This document shows positions 8,840 through 16,910 of a stretch of DNA of 64,000 bases, piece after piece. Under the pieces are notes generated by a model. It did no database searches. It worked only from the letters and a program-made list of their open reading frames with translations, and had not been told where the DNA came from. The DNA is from Thiobacillus sp. (GTDB lineage Bacteria > Pseudomonadota > Gammaproteobacteria > Burkholderiales > Thiobacillaceae): NCBI GenBank assembly GCA_011391285.1, contig JAABQU010000111.1, positions 1 to 64,000 of the forward strand, in the 5' to 3' direction. The first letter of the stretch is position 1; every line of letters begins with the position of its first letter. A program made the translations under genes and the position numbers.

Positions 8840-10021
8840 TTAGTGCAGCTTCAGGATCAGCCAGTCGAGCTTGGCGCCGACGCGGAGGATGACCTTGCGG
8901 ATGATATGGATCATCTCGCCGCTTTCGGTGAAGACAGCGGCGTGGCCGCGCGCACCGGCAGCGAGGAAAATATCCTTGTCCTTTCCATCCATCAGCAGGC
9001 GCACGGCAAGACTATGGGGCGGGATGGGTGCGACACCGGACGTGACATTCTGGCCGCCGATGGGCAGCTGGCCCTGGGCCGTGGCCCACATGATCGAGTC
9101 CACCTTGGCCTTGACGACGCGTCCTGGGTACATCCTGAAGGCGATCTCGGCTTCCTGCCCCGGCTTGATCTTGCGGACTTCGTTCTGGTTGTAAATGGCC
9201 AGTACCCAGTTCTCGTTCTCGACGAAGTTCATCGCTGGCAGGGCCGGGAAGGGCACCGCCATGGTGCCCGGGCGCAAGGCCAGCGACACCACGGTGCCAT
9301 CTGTGGGCGCGTAGTACACGGTCTGGTCGAGACTCCAGCGCGCGTTGGCGAGCTGGGATTCGACACGGGCAATCTGGGCCTTGACGTTGGCTACCTCGTC
9401 CTGGACGCCATCCGGCGTCTTGGCGCCGATCTTTTCGCGCACCTGGGATTCACTGGCCCTGGCGGAGGCGAGTTGGGCTTCCAGGTTGCCGATGTCGGTC
9501 TGGGCCTGTTCAAAGTCGAACCGGTTGCCCGCACCTGAGTCGGCCAGCTCCTTGAATTGCTTGGCGCGCAATTGGGCGAGCTTGAGTTGGGAGACGATAG
9601 CCTCTCTGCTGCCGATGGCCGCCTTCAACTCTCCCTGCAGGTTGCGGGTGCTGGCTTCAGCCGTGACCAGTTGGACCTTGAGCTGGGCAAGCTGGGCCTC
9701 GTAATTCTTGACCTCCAGCGCATACGGTGTCGGGTCGATCTTGAACAGCACGTCGCCCTTCTTGATCGGGCGGTTGGGCACGATGGGGACCTCGGTGACG
9801 AGGCCGGCTACACGCGGATTCACGGACACGACGTAGTTGATGACTCGGACGTCGGCCGAAGACGGCGCCACGATGTTGAGGATCAGGATCAGGACCGTCA
9901 ATCCGATGATGGGGATCGTGATGGTGATGACCTGGCTGATGACGTTCCAGGGCAGCCACTTGAACTTGAAAAAGATCAGCCAGGCGAAAAACGAGTAGAT
10001 GCCGAGTAGCAGGATTTCCAT
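8840..10021 (-). CDS. HlyD-family membrane-fusion protein, YibH/EmrA-like
   Basis: A 393-residue periplasmic adaptor. Two N-terminal hydrophobic helices are visible (about 2-20 and 30-50). A split lipoyl domain follows (VNPRVAGLVTEVPIVPNRPI, about 68-87; and YAPTDGTVVSLALRPG, about 260). Between them is a long alpha-hairpin with coiled-coil character (about 105-245), and a beta-barrel region follows. The double N-terminal helix and DUF3302 neighbour match E. coli YibH/YibI. The start lies one base after the DUF3302 stop (TGATATG). It probably joins an inner-membrane partner to the outer-membrane factor at 7322; the cargo is unknown. Confidence 0.9.
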   Translation of the reverse strand: MEILLLGIYSFFAWLIFFKFKWLPWNVISQVITITIPIIGLTVLILILNIVAPSSADVRVINYVVSVNPRVAGLVTEVPIVPNRPIKKGDVLFKIDPTPYALEVKNYEAQLAQLKVQLVTAEASTRNLQGELKAAIGSREAIVSQLKLAQLRAKQFKELADSGAGNRFDFEQAQTDIGNLEAQLASARASESQVREKIGAKTPDGVQDEVANVKAQIARVESQLANARWSLDQTVYYAPTDGTVVSLALRPGTMAVPFPALPAMNFVENENWVLAIYNQNEVRKIKPGQEAEIAFRMYPGRVVKAKVDSIMWATAQGQLPIGGQNVTSGVAPIPPHSLAVRLLMDGKDKDIFLAAGARGHAAVFTESGEMIHIIRKVILRVGAKLDWLILKLH

Positions 10022-10022
10022 A

Positions 10023-10559
10023 TCAGGCCCTGTCCCCTTCTGCGGCAGGCTTGCCCGCCATCCGGGTTTCCAGTTCGGCCACCTGCGCGCGCAGGCGCTT
10101 CAATTCTTCCGCCTCGGTCGTGCTTGCGCTGGGCTGGGTGGTGCCGCCGTGTTCAGGCTCCACCTCGTCTGTCCCGTAGGCCAGCTTGTACAAAACCGGT
10201 TTGCTGTAGGCCCACAGCCAGGCAATCGGCCAGAGCAGGCCGCCGAAGACCAGCGAGAGCAGGCACAGGGTCTGGATCGCCTTGGCCTGCGGGTGTTTGC
10301 GCTTCTCGGCAATCTTCTCGGGCAGGATGTGCACGATCCAGAACACGGCAATGGCGATGATCGGCGCGACGATCAAAACCACCCAGGTGATGACATCCGC
10401 CACCTTGTCGAGCGCCTCACCCTTGAACATCGAGGCGTGCGCGGACGAGAAGAAGAGCATGGCGGCGATGAATGGCAGGCCGGGGGAGAGCAATGCCTTC
10501 GCGACGGGCCAGGAACGTCTGGCAGGCCGGGATTCTCTGGAGGGAAGCTTCATCTTCAT
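10023..10559 (-). CDS. DUF3302 inner-membrane protein (YibI-like)
   Basis: A 178-residue membrane protein. An N-terminal signal-like helix (about 25-43, ending SSAHA) is followed by two membrane spans (about 55-75 ITWVVLIVAPIIAIAVFW, and 98-118). A charged C-terminal helix is predicted to coil (EAEELKRLRAQVAELETRM). DUF3302 proteins are found next to YibH-type adaptors, as here. Start uncertain: ATG at 10559 or 10553, neither with a strong ribosome site, and the frame is open upstream to 10721. It may be the small inner-membrane subunit of the adaptor/outer-membrane system (inference). Confidence 0.8.
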   Translation of the reverse strand: MKMKLPSRESRPARRSWPVAKALLSPGLPFIAAMLFFSSAHASMFKGEALDKVADVITWVVLIVAPIIAIAVFWIVHILPEKIAEKRKHPQAKAIQTLCLLSLVFGGLLWPIAWLWAYSKPVLYKLAYGTDEVEPEHGGTTQPSASTTEAEELKRLRAQVAELETRMAGKPAAEGDRA

Positions 10560-10630
10560 GATGTGTGCATACCGGTTGAAGAGGCGGGTGATTGGCAAAA
10601 CACCAGGGCAACTGGGAGGGGGCAACGCGA

Positions 10631-10918
10631 TCAGCGACCCTTTCCCTGTTTCTCGTTTTCCAGGGCCTTGTCGGTAATTTCCTTGTAAAGATGCAGGATG
10701 CGCGCTGTCAGGTCCTGCCATTCAGGATGGGCTTCCACGAAGGGGGCGATCTGTCCGGCATCCCTGAATACCTCTTCCAGAAACATGAGGTCGGAGTCCC
10801 CGAGCACCTCGCCGCGATCGACCATCGCCTTCATGTCCAGCGCTCTGGGGAGCCGCACCTTCTCCATCCGCTCTGCCAGGACCTGGATCATGGCGGCTTC
10901 CTTGTTGGGATCCTTCAT
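10631..10918 (-). CDS. Small hypothetical protein, first gene of the efflux operon
   Basis: A 95-residue soluble, mostly helical protein rich in charged residues, with no membrane segment or known motif. The ATG at 10918 has GGGAAGGA upstream; in-frame codons further upstream lack one. It lies 71 bp ahead of the DUF3302 gene on the same strand. A degenerate CCAAAGTCT site (10966-10974) upstream resembles the GGAC box of its neighbours. I do not recognise the family; the Met/Leu/Glu pattern suggests a small regulatory or scaffold protein at most. Confidence 0.7.
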   Translation of the reverse strand: MKDPNKEAAMIQVLAERMEKVRLPRALDMKAMVDRGEVLGDSDLMFLEEVFRDAGQIAPFVEAHPEWQDLTARILHLYKEITDKALENEKQGKGR

Positions 10919-11014
10919 GGCGTCTTCCTTCCCTTGAAATACTGAAACGTTGCTGCAAGCTGACGAGACTTTGGCATCTGCCACAGTCTCGCCGATCACC
11001 ATATGCTGCCGAGG

Positions 11015-11857
11015 TCAGAACTTTTCTGCAACGAACCTGATCGGATGGTCGGATTCCTTGTAGTCGCCCGCTTTTTGCCGCGCCGGCAGTTTCACCTTTT
11101 CGCGCGGCAATGTCTTGTAGGGAACATGCTCGAGGATATGGCTGATGATGTTGAGGCGCGCGCGCTTCTTGTCATCTGACCGTGCCACGTACCATGGCGC
11201 GAAATCCAGGTCGGTGGCCGCGAACATGTCGTCCCGCGCCCTGGAGTAATCGTACCAGCGACTGTAGGACTTGAGGTCCATCGGGGTGAGCTTCCAGGTC
11301 TTGCGTCCATCGTGGATGCGCGCCGTGAGCCGGCGCGTCTGCTCCTCCGGACTGACCTCCAGCCAGTACTTGAGAAGGATGATGCCGTTCTCCACCATGG
11401 CACGCTCGAACAGCGGCACGCCCTGCAGGAACCGCTTCACGCTGTCCTCGCTGGCGAAGCCCATCACGCGTTCTACGCCGGCGCGGTTGTACCAGCTGCG
11501 GTCCCAGATCACGATTTCGCCCGCGGCCGGGAAGTGCGGTACATAGCGCTGCATGTACATCTGGGTCTTCTCGCGATCGCTCGGTGCGGGCAGCGCGACG
11601 ACCCGGAACACACGCGGGCTGACGCGCTCGGTGAGCGCCTTGATGGTGCCGCCCTTGCCGGCGGTATCGCGTCCCTCGAAGGCGATGCAGACCTTGAGCC
11701 CCTTGTGCACGACCCATTCCTGGAGCTTGACCAGCTCGACGTGCAGTCGGGCGAGTTCCTTTTCGTAGTCCTTCGTTTTCAGCTTGCCCTTGGGTTCTGC
11801 TGGGGCAGCCTGGGCAGCCTCGGCCACATCCGCCACTTTTTTCGCTTTGGTCTTCAT
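11015..11857 (-). CDS. ppk2: Polyphosphate kinase 2 (PPK2 family, single domain)
   Basis: A 280-residue nucleotide kinase using polyphosphate. A Lys/Ala-rich N-terminus precedes the Walker A loop EGRDTAGKGGT (61-71), Walker B region IWDRSWYNRAG (about 117-126) and the lid region with TWKLTPMDLKS (about 205). Length and motifs match class I PPK2, which phosphorylates nucleoside diphosphates or makes polyphosphate. The ATG at 11857 is chosen for GGAGG five bases upstream. A GGAC-type box about 150 bp upstream in the same orientation suggests shared control with the two SulP genes. Confidence 0.95.
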   Translation of the reverse strand: MKTKAKKVADVAEAAQAAPAEPKGKLKTKDYEKELARLHVELVKLQEWVVHKGLKVCIAFEGRDTAGKGGTIKALTERVSPRVFRVVALPAPSDREKTQMYMQRYVPHFPAAGEIVIWDRSWYNRAGVERVMGFASEDSVKRFLQGVPLFERAMVENGIILLKYWLEVSPEEQTRRLTARIHDGRKTWKLTPMDLKSYSRWYDYSRARDDMFAATDLDFAPWYVARSDDKKRARLNIISHILEHVPYKTLPREKVKLPARQKAGDYKESDHPIRFVAEKF

Positions 11858-11974
11858 CGTTTTCCTCCGTCCACGGACAGTCAATTCAAACCTGCTTCAA
11901 AGGAAGGCCACTCGACCAGCCTTCCGTGCTGGTTATGGGCACGCGATTCACGCATGCACGAACTTCATTTTTAG

Positions 11975-12018
11975 ACTATACGCGGCGTATCCAGGGGAGC
12001 GACATTGGACTTTGGTCT
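11975..12018 (-). promoter_or_regulatory. GGAC-N4-GTCC box and -10 element, copy 3 (ppk2)
   Basis: On the minus strand AGACCAAAGTCC (12018-12007) is followed by AATG-TCGC and, 38 nt from its start, TATAGT (11980-11975). It points towards ppk2, with a predicted leader of about 110 nt. Spacing is 3 nt shorter than copies 1 and 2, and the box half-site has A for G. It could also serve the divergent gene at 12067. Confidence 0.5.
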
Positions 12019-12066
12019 CAATGCATCAAGGCGTGCGCGCTCAAGCCGGTACGTCCCGCACCGATA

Positions 12067-12897
12067 ATGAAGGACCTTTCGCCCTGCCTGTTTCCCATGA
12101 GCTTTCGCCGCTTTCGTATCCTGATCCTGCTGGGTTTGCTGGCCGCTGCGATCAGCCTGACCTGGCTGGAGCAGACCATGGTGCGCGGCTGGCGGGCACC
12201 GCTGGACGTGGCTGTGATTCCGATCAACGGCGACGGATCGCAGCAGGCGGCTGAAACGATCCGGGCGCTGCGTGAGGGCGACTTCGACGACATCGATGCT
12301 TTTCTGCAGCGCGAGATCGCACGCTACGGGGTGGGGCTTTCGCCGGCTATGCGCCTGACGCTGCTGCCGGAGCTGAAACACACGCCACCCGCGCCGCCGC
12401 GCGATGGCAGTGTGCTGAAAACCATTTTCTGGAGCCTGAATCTGCGCGGGTGGGTGTATCGGCAGTCGGGCGCCTTGCTGCCGCAGATCGGAACGATCAA
12501 GCTGTTCGTGCTGTACCACGCGCCGCAGGATGGCGTTGCTCTGGAACATTCGCTGGGCTTGCAGAAAGGGCTGATCGGCGTGGTGCATGCCTTTGCCGAC
12601 CCGATGCAGTCGCGCCAGAACAATCTGGTCATCGCACACGAATTGCTGCATACGCTGGGGGCGACCGACAAATATGACGTTGACGGCAGGCCGGTGTATC
12701 CGCACGGCTATGCCGATCCCAAACTGCCGCCGCAGCTGCCGCGGCATCAGGCTGAAATCATGGCCGGGCGACTGGTGAATGCGGCCGGGCGCGTGGTGAT
12801 GCCACCCGGCCTTGGGCAGTGCGTCATCGGTTCGATGACCGCGCACGAGATCAACCTCGATGAAGGCTTCAGGCAGCGCTTTTCATCAACCCGCTGA
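12067..12897 (+). CDS. Membrane-anchored HExxH putative metalloprotease
   Basis: A 276-residue protein. One N-terminal membrane helix (about 13-32, RILILLGLLAAAISLTW) places the rest in the periplasm. Near residue 193 lies HELLHTLGATDKYD, a zincin HExxH motif followed by an acidic residue, then YPHGYADP. Proteins of this pattern are annotated as uncharacterised proteobacterial metallopeptidases; no substrate is known to me. Start uncertain: ATG at 12067, or 12097 nearer the helix. It is divergent from ppk2, with a short 3' overlap with the EI24 gene. Confidence 0.75.
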   Translation: MKDLSPCLFPMSFRRFRILILLGLLAAAISLTWLEQTMVRGWRAPLDVAVIPINGDGSQQAAETIRALREGDFDDIDAFLQREIARYGVGLSPAMRLTLLPELKHTPPAPPRDGSVLKTIFWSLNLRGWVYRQSGALLPQIGTIKLFVLYHAPQDGVALEHSLGLQKGLIGVVHAFADPMQSRQNNLVIAHELLHTLGATDKYDVDGRPVYPHGYADPKLPPQLPRHQAEIMAGRLVNAAGRVVMPPGLGQCVIGSMTAHEINLDEGFRQRFSSTR

Positions 12898-13602
12898 TGT
12901 GCGCTGCTGCTCCAGGCGCGCCAGACCGTAGTGAATGAAGGCCAGTGCCGCGAATACCGGACCCAGCAGGTTGAGCAGCGGGACAAACTGCACCAGCCCG
13001 GTGAGCACGCCCAGTCCCCACCAGCCACTGCGCTCGCGCTTGAACAGGACCGCCATTTCTTCTGCACTGGCGTGCTCGGCGATGGCGTCGTAGCGAAACA
13101 GGCGCTGATTCAGGTACGCGGCCGCCACGAACGGCACGATCACGCCGACGCCGATCAGCCACAGCGGCAGCGTCACCAGCCACAAGGCAAGGAACACGAC
13201 AATTGCGATGACGGCGTTCCACAGGCTGCCGACCATGCCGCCGCCGTTTTCGCGCTTGAGCGTGGGGTAGTCGCGCCCGGCGACCACTCGGATGAGCGCG
13301 GGCATGCCGAACAGCGCAGTGATGACGAGTGCGGTGAGCATTACCAGCGGAACGAACAGCATCAGGTGCAGCAGCGCCTGAATGCCGTGGGCGATCCACA
13401 CGGGTTCGAGATCGGCCAGCCAGGCCTGGATGCCGATGGCGTCGAGCCCGTGCGCGATCCAGCCGGAAAAGGTGCCCCAGAACGTGATCCCCAGCGCGAG
13501 CCACAGCAGCATGGCGACCAGCATTGGCCATACCACCACCCACAGCACCTGCAGGCTGAAGAGGTCGCGCAGGGCGCGGCCGAGCGCGTCGAGCAGGCTC
13601 AT
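12886..13602 (-). CDS. EI24/CysZ-like membrane protein
   Basis: A 238-residue inner-membrane protein with four to six hydrophobic segments. The segments include residues 18-45 (LWVVVWPMLVAMLLWLALG), 75-97 (LMLFVPLVMLTALVITALFG), 125-155 and 195-222. The pattern and the central amphipathic part fit the EI24 domain, which includes the sulfate permease CysZ. The start overlaps the end of mogA by 4 bp, so they form an operon. Sulfate transport is possible but not shown; many betaproteobacterial EI24 proteins have no assigned substrate. Confidence 0.82.
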   Translation of the reverse strand: MSLLDALGRALRDLFSLQVLWVVVWPMLVAMLLWLALGITFWGTFSGWIAHGLDAIGIQAWLADLEPVWIAHGIQALLHLMLFVPLVMLTALVITALFGMPALIRVVAGRDYPTLKRENGGGMVGSLWNAVIAIVVFLALWLVTLPLWLIGVGVIVPFVAAAYLNQRLFRYDAIAEHASAEEMAVLFKRERSGWWGLGVLTGLVQFVPLLNLLGPVFAALAFIHYGLARLEQQRTSAG

Positions 13603-14153
13603 GGCGCCACCCGCAATGCGGATTTGGGACGGAACACCGCGATCGTGTCCGGCCGCGCTTCGAGATACGGCCCGCCGATCAGGTCGATGCAGTAGGGTAC
13701 CGCGGCGAAGATGCCGTCGAGCGTTTCCTTGATCGCTTTGGGCTGCCCCGGCAGGTTGAGAATGAGGCTGGCGCCGCGGGTAACGCCGACCTGGCGCGAA
13801 AGGATCGCGGTCGGCACATATTTCAGCGACACCGCACGCATCTGCTCGCCGAAGCCGGGCAGCACCTTGTGCGCCACCGCCAGCGTCGCCTCGGGGGTGA
13901 CGTCGCGCGGCGCAGGGCCGGTGCCGCCAGTGGTGAGGATGACCGAACACCGCTCGATGTCGGCGAGTTCGATCAGCGCCGCTTCGATTTGTGCCTGCTC
14001 GTCGGGGATCAGCCGGGTGACGAAAGTCGCGGGGTTCGCCAGCACTTCGCCGAACCAGGTCTGCAGCGCGGGCAGGCCTTTGTCTTCGTACACGCCCTGG
14101 CTGGCGCGATCGCTGATGGAAACCAGGCCGATACGAACGGAATCGTGGGTCAT
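13599..14153 (-). CDS. mogA: Molybdopterin adenylyltransferase
   Basis: A 184-residue MoaB/Mog-fold enzyme that adenylates molybdopterin before molybdate insertion. It shows IGLVSISDRASQGVYED (8-24), a typical start. The ILTTGGTGPAPRDVTPEAT loop near residues 72-90 carries the GGTG and the conserved Asp/Pro. GASLILNLPGQPKAI lies near 127-141. Length is close to E. coli MogA (195). It overlaps the EI24 gene downstream by 4 bp. Presence implies molybdoenzymes in the host, such as a nitrate reductase or sulfite dehydrogenase (inference). Confidence 0.94.
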   Translation of the reverse strand: MTHDSVRIGLVSISDRASQGVYEDKGLPALQTWFGEVLANPATFVTRLIPDEQAQIEAALIELADIERCSVILTTGGTGPAPRDVTPEATLAVAHKVLPGFGEQMRAVSLKYVPTAILSRQVGVTRGASLILNLPGQPKAIKETLDGIFAAVPYCIDLIGGPYLEARPDTIAVFRPKSALRVAP

Positions 14154-14223
14154 AGGTCGAAAATACAGGTTGCAGGAATGGCCGAATTTATCAGAATGGC
14201 GTCATCGGACTAAGGAGAACGGA

Positions 14224-14718
14224 ATGAGGCTGATCAAAACGGTGCTGGCAGCGGGCTGCCTGCTATGGGCAGGCGCGGTGCTGGCCGACCCGCCGAAGGG
14301 CTATCCTTTCGTCGATTTCGACGCCGGCCTCAAGGCGGCCAAGGCGAGTGGCAAGCCGATCTTCGTGTACTTCGGGCGCTACGGCTGCGCCTGGTGCGAC
14401 CACACCAACAAGAAAACCTTCTCCGACGCCGGCCTGAAAAAACTCTACAGCGAGAACTACGCGCTGGTGTACGTCGATGCCGAATCCGGCAAGCGGCTGA
14501 CGCTGCCCAGCGGCGAGCGCATCACCGAGGCCGAACTGGGCGCGCGCCTGCAGGCCTTCGCCACGCCGCTGTTCGTCTACATGACGCCGCAGGGCGAGAA
14601 GATTTTCCAGGCACCCGGCTTCAAGACGGTGAAGGATTTCCAGGATTACGACCGCTACGTGCGTGGCGGGCATTACAAGCAGAAGACCCTGCTCGAATTC
14701 CTCGGTGAGAAGTCGTGA
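14224..14718 (+). CDS. Periplasmic thioredoxin-fold protein (CAWC)
   Basis: A 164-residue protein with a cleavable signal peptide (about 1-21, ending AVLA). A thioredoxin fold follows with GRYGCAWCDHTNKKTF near residues 56-71 (CxxC redox site). The later cis-Pro region reads FATPLFVYMTPQGE near 118-131. It resembles DsbD-gamma/SoxW-like single-domain thioredoxins of sulfur oxidisers. AAGGAG precedes the ATG at 14224. The next gene's GTG overlaps its stop (GTGA), so the two are coupled. It may keep the beta-propeller partner or another periplasmic protein reduced (inference). Confidence 0.88.
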   Translation: MRLIKTVLAAGCLLWAGAVLADPPKGYPFVDFDAGLKAAKASGKPIFVYFGRYGCAWCDHTNKKTFSDAGLKKLYSENYALVYVDAESGKRLTLPSGERITEAELGARLQAFATPLFVYMTPQGEKIFQAPGFKTVKDFQDYDRYVRGGHYKQKTLLEFLGEKS

Positions 14719-15893
14719 GGGCGGCCGCGCTGCTGCTGGCGGTGCTGGCATGGCCGGCGCATGCCGCGTGGACGTGGGACGAGCCGCTTACGGTCAACTC
14801 GGTTCAGGGCGCGGCGATTTTCCCGCATATTGAATCGGCCAACCGACAGGGCGTCGCGGTGTCGGGAAATACCGTGGGCGTGGTGTGGGAAGACAATCGC
14901 GACGGCAGCCCGCACTGCTATCTGGCCACCAAGCCAGCCGCGGCGGCGGCGTTCCAGCCGGAAGTCAAGTTGAGCAGGAGTGAATGCTACGAACCCGTGG
15001 TGCTCGCTCTGGGCGCGGGTCGTTTTGTGGCGGCCTGGGAAGAAGCCGGCAAAGTGCATGCGCAGGTGTTGCCCGGCGGCAAGACGCTGCAGCTTTCGAA
15101 GACCGACGCGGCACAGGTGACGCTGGCCCTGCGCGGTGACGCGCTCTATGCGGCGTGGGCCGAGCAGGCGGGACGCTTCAAGCGCATCGTCGTTGCAAGG
15201 CTGGCGCTGAAAGGCGACACCCTGAGCGTGAAATCGCTGCAGCCGATCGAAGCGGCGATGCCGGCCGATGAACAGGGCTGGCCCGCGCTGGCGGTGGCCG
15301 GCGACGGCAGCGTGACGGTGGCGTGGGAAGACCGCCGCTACCGCCACACCGTGCCGATGGCGAGCCACAGCCGAGATGGCAAAAGCTTTGCCGCGCCTGC
15401 ACGTCTAGTCGACCGCAAAAGCGGCAGCGTCGACGGCCTGGGCGCCGGCATGGGCGCCATGCGTCCGACCCTCACCGCCTGGGGCGAAAAAGGTGTCGTC
15501 GCTGCCTGGCTCGACAAGCGCGATTTCCTTTCAGGCTACGACGTGTATGCCGCGTTCGATCCGGGCACGCGCAGCTTCGGCCGCAATCTCAAGGTGCAGG
15601 ACAGCTTCGGCGACAACATGGCGCAATGGCACGCGCTGATCATCGGCGACGGCGCCGGCCGCTTGGTGTCGCTGTGGGACGATGCGCGCGACGGTACGCC
15701 GGATGTATGGCTGTCGGAATGGGAGGGCGATGCATTCGGCGACGACGTGGCGGTTCCGGCGGCGTACGGCCCGGGTTCGCAGTCGGACCCGGTGGCCACC
15801 CTGGATGCCGACGGCGCCCTGCATGTGGTGTGGCTGGACCGCGACGAAGCGGCCGGCACGCGCGTCCGCTATGCGCGCGCCGTGCGCAAGTAA
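14715..15893 (+). CDS. Secreted beta-propeller protein (sialidase-like fold)
   Basis: A 392-residue exported protein with a short signal peptide (ending AHA). At least five repeats carry a W-(E/L/D)-D-x-R-D-like motif. Examples are VVWEDNRDGS near 56, VAWEDRRYR near 202, AAWLDKRDF near 263, SLWDDARDGT near 318 and VVWLDRDEA near 374. This is the pattern of sialidase-like six-bladed propellers, though canonical Asp-boxes and a sialidase active site are not evident. Start is GTG at 14715, overlapping the thioredoxin stop. Function unknown; a periplasmic binding role is more likely than glycosidase. Confidence 0.8.
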   Translation: MRAAALLLAVLAWPAHAAWTWDEPLTVNSVQGAAIFPHIESANRQGVAVSGNTVGVVWEDNRDGSPHCYLATKPAAAAAFQPEVKLSRSECYEPVVLALGAGRFVAAWEEAGKVHAQVLPGGKTLQLSKTDAAQVTLALRGDALYAAWAEQAGRFKRIVVARLALKGDTLSVKSLQPIEAAMPADEQGWPALAVAGDGSVTVAWEDRRYRHTVPMASHSRDGKSFAAPARLVDRKSGSVDGLGAGMGAMRPTLTAWGEKGVVAAWLDKRDFLSGYDVYAAFDPGTRSFGRNLKVQDSFGDNMAQWHALIIGDGAGRLVSLWDDARDGTPDVWLSEWEGDAFGDDVAVPAAYGPGSQSDPVATLDADGALHVVWLDRDEAAGTRVRYARAVRK

Positions 15894-15901
15894 GTCAATG
15901 T

Positions 15902-16879
15902 CTATATCCAGCCGCGCCGCTTGAGGCGCCGGTACAGCAAGACCATCGCCGCACCGGTGGCCAGCAGCAGCGCCGGGTAGGCCCACGGCCATTGCAGTTC
16001 CGGCATCAATTCGAAGTTCATGCCGTACAGGCTGAAGATCACTGTCGGCAGCGCGAGCAGCGCGCCCCAGCCGGCCAGCTTCTGTACCGATTCGTTCTGT
16101 TTCAGCGACAGCGTGGCGAGATTGAACTGCATGGCGTCCGAGGTGGTGACGCGCAAGTGGTCGATCGCCACCGCCACGCGCACCGCGTGGTCGTGGATGT
16201 CGCGGTAATACGCCTTGAGTTCCTTGGTCGAGAATTCCGGATGCATGCGGATCAGGTTTTGCGTGATCTCCTGCATCGGCTCGACTGCGTCGCGCAGCGC
16301 ATTGAGATCGCGCTTCATCGCGTACAACTTTTCCAGCGTCTCCCGCCCGGCCTTGGCACCGCTCATCAGCTGGCTTTCGAGTGCATGGAAGCGCTCCTGC
16401 ATGGCCTCGATCACCGGCCGGAACTGGTCGACGATGAGATCCAGCACCAGATACAGCGCATACGAAGTGCCGGCCTTGATCCCGGCTGGCCGGCGCTGCA
16501 GCCGCTCGTTCACCCGCTGATAGCCGCTGCCGCTGCCGTGGCGGATCGCGACGACGTAGTTGCTGCCGACGAACAGATGGGTCTCGCCGAACTCCAGTTG
16601 CGATTCCCAAATCTGGGCGGTGCGCACGGCGATGAACACGTGGCGGTCATACTCCTCCAACTTGGGGCGCTGATGGGTCGATATCGCGTCCTCCAGCGCC
16701 AGCGCATGCAGACCGAGCTGGTCGCCGAGACGGGTGATGGTCTGGTTTTCGGGTGACTTCAGCTCGATCCAGATGAAGCAGTCCGGCTGACCGACGTGGC
16801 CGCTGATGGCGTCGAACGCGAGCGCCTCGGCCTGCGGCTGGCCATCACGAAAGAGCAGGCAGTCTATGACGGGCTCCAC
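15902..16879 (-). CDS. corA: CorA-family divalent cation transporter
   Basis: A 325-residue CorA/ZntB-type channel. A cytoplasmic funnel of beta-strands and long helices fills residues 1-260. Two C-terminal membrane helices follow, the first ending in YGMNF near 285-289, the signature GMN selectivity loop. The Lys/Arg-rich C-terminus (RRLKRRGWI) is typical. Substrate could be magnesium, cobalt or zinc; GMN followed by Phe rather than the MPEL extension leaves ZntB-like efflux open. It faces the propeller gene convergently with 8 bp between stops. Confidence 0.9.
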   Translation of the reverse strand: MEPVIDCLLFRDGQPQAEALAFDAISGHVGQPDCFIWIELKSPENQTITRLGDQLGLHALALEDAISTHQRPKLEEYDRHVFIAVRTAQIWESQLEFGETHLFVGSNYVVAIRHGSGSGYQRVNERLQRRPAGIKAGTSYALYLVLDLIVDQFRPVIEAMQERFHALESQLMSGAKAGRETLEKLYAMKRDLNALRDAVEPMQEITQNLIRMHPEFSTKELKAYYRDIHDHAVRVAVAIDHLRVTTSDAMQFNLATLSLKQNESVQKLAGWGALLALPTVIFSLYGMNFELMPELQWPWAYPALLLATGAAMVLLYRRLKRRGWI

Positions 16880-16910
16880 AGTGCAGGGTCGGCGTTCGGG
16901 GTGCCGCCGC

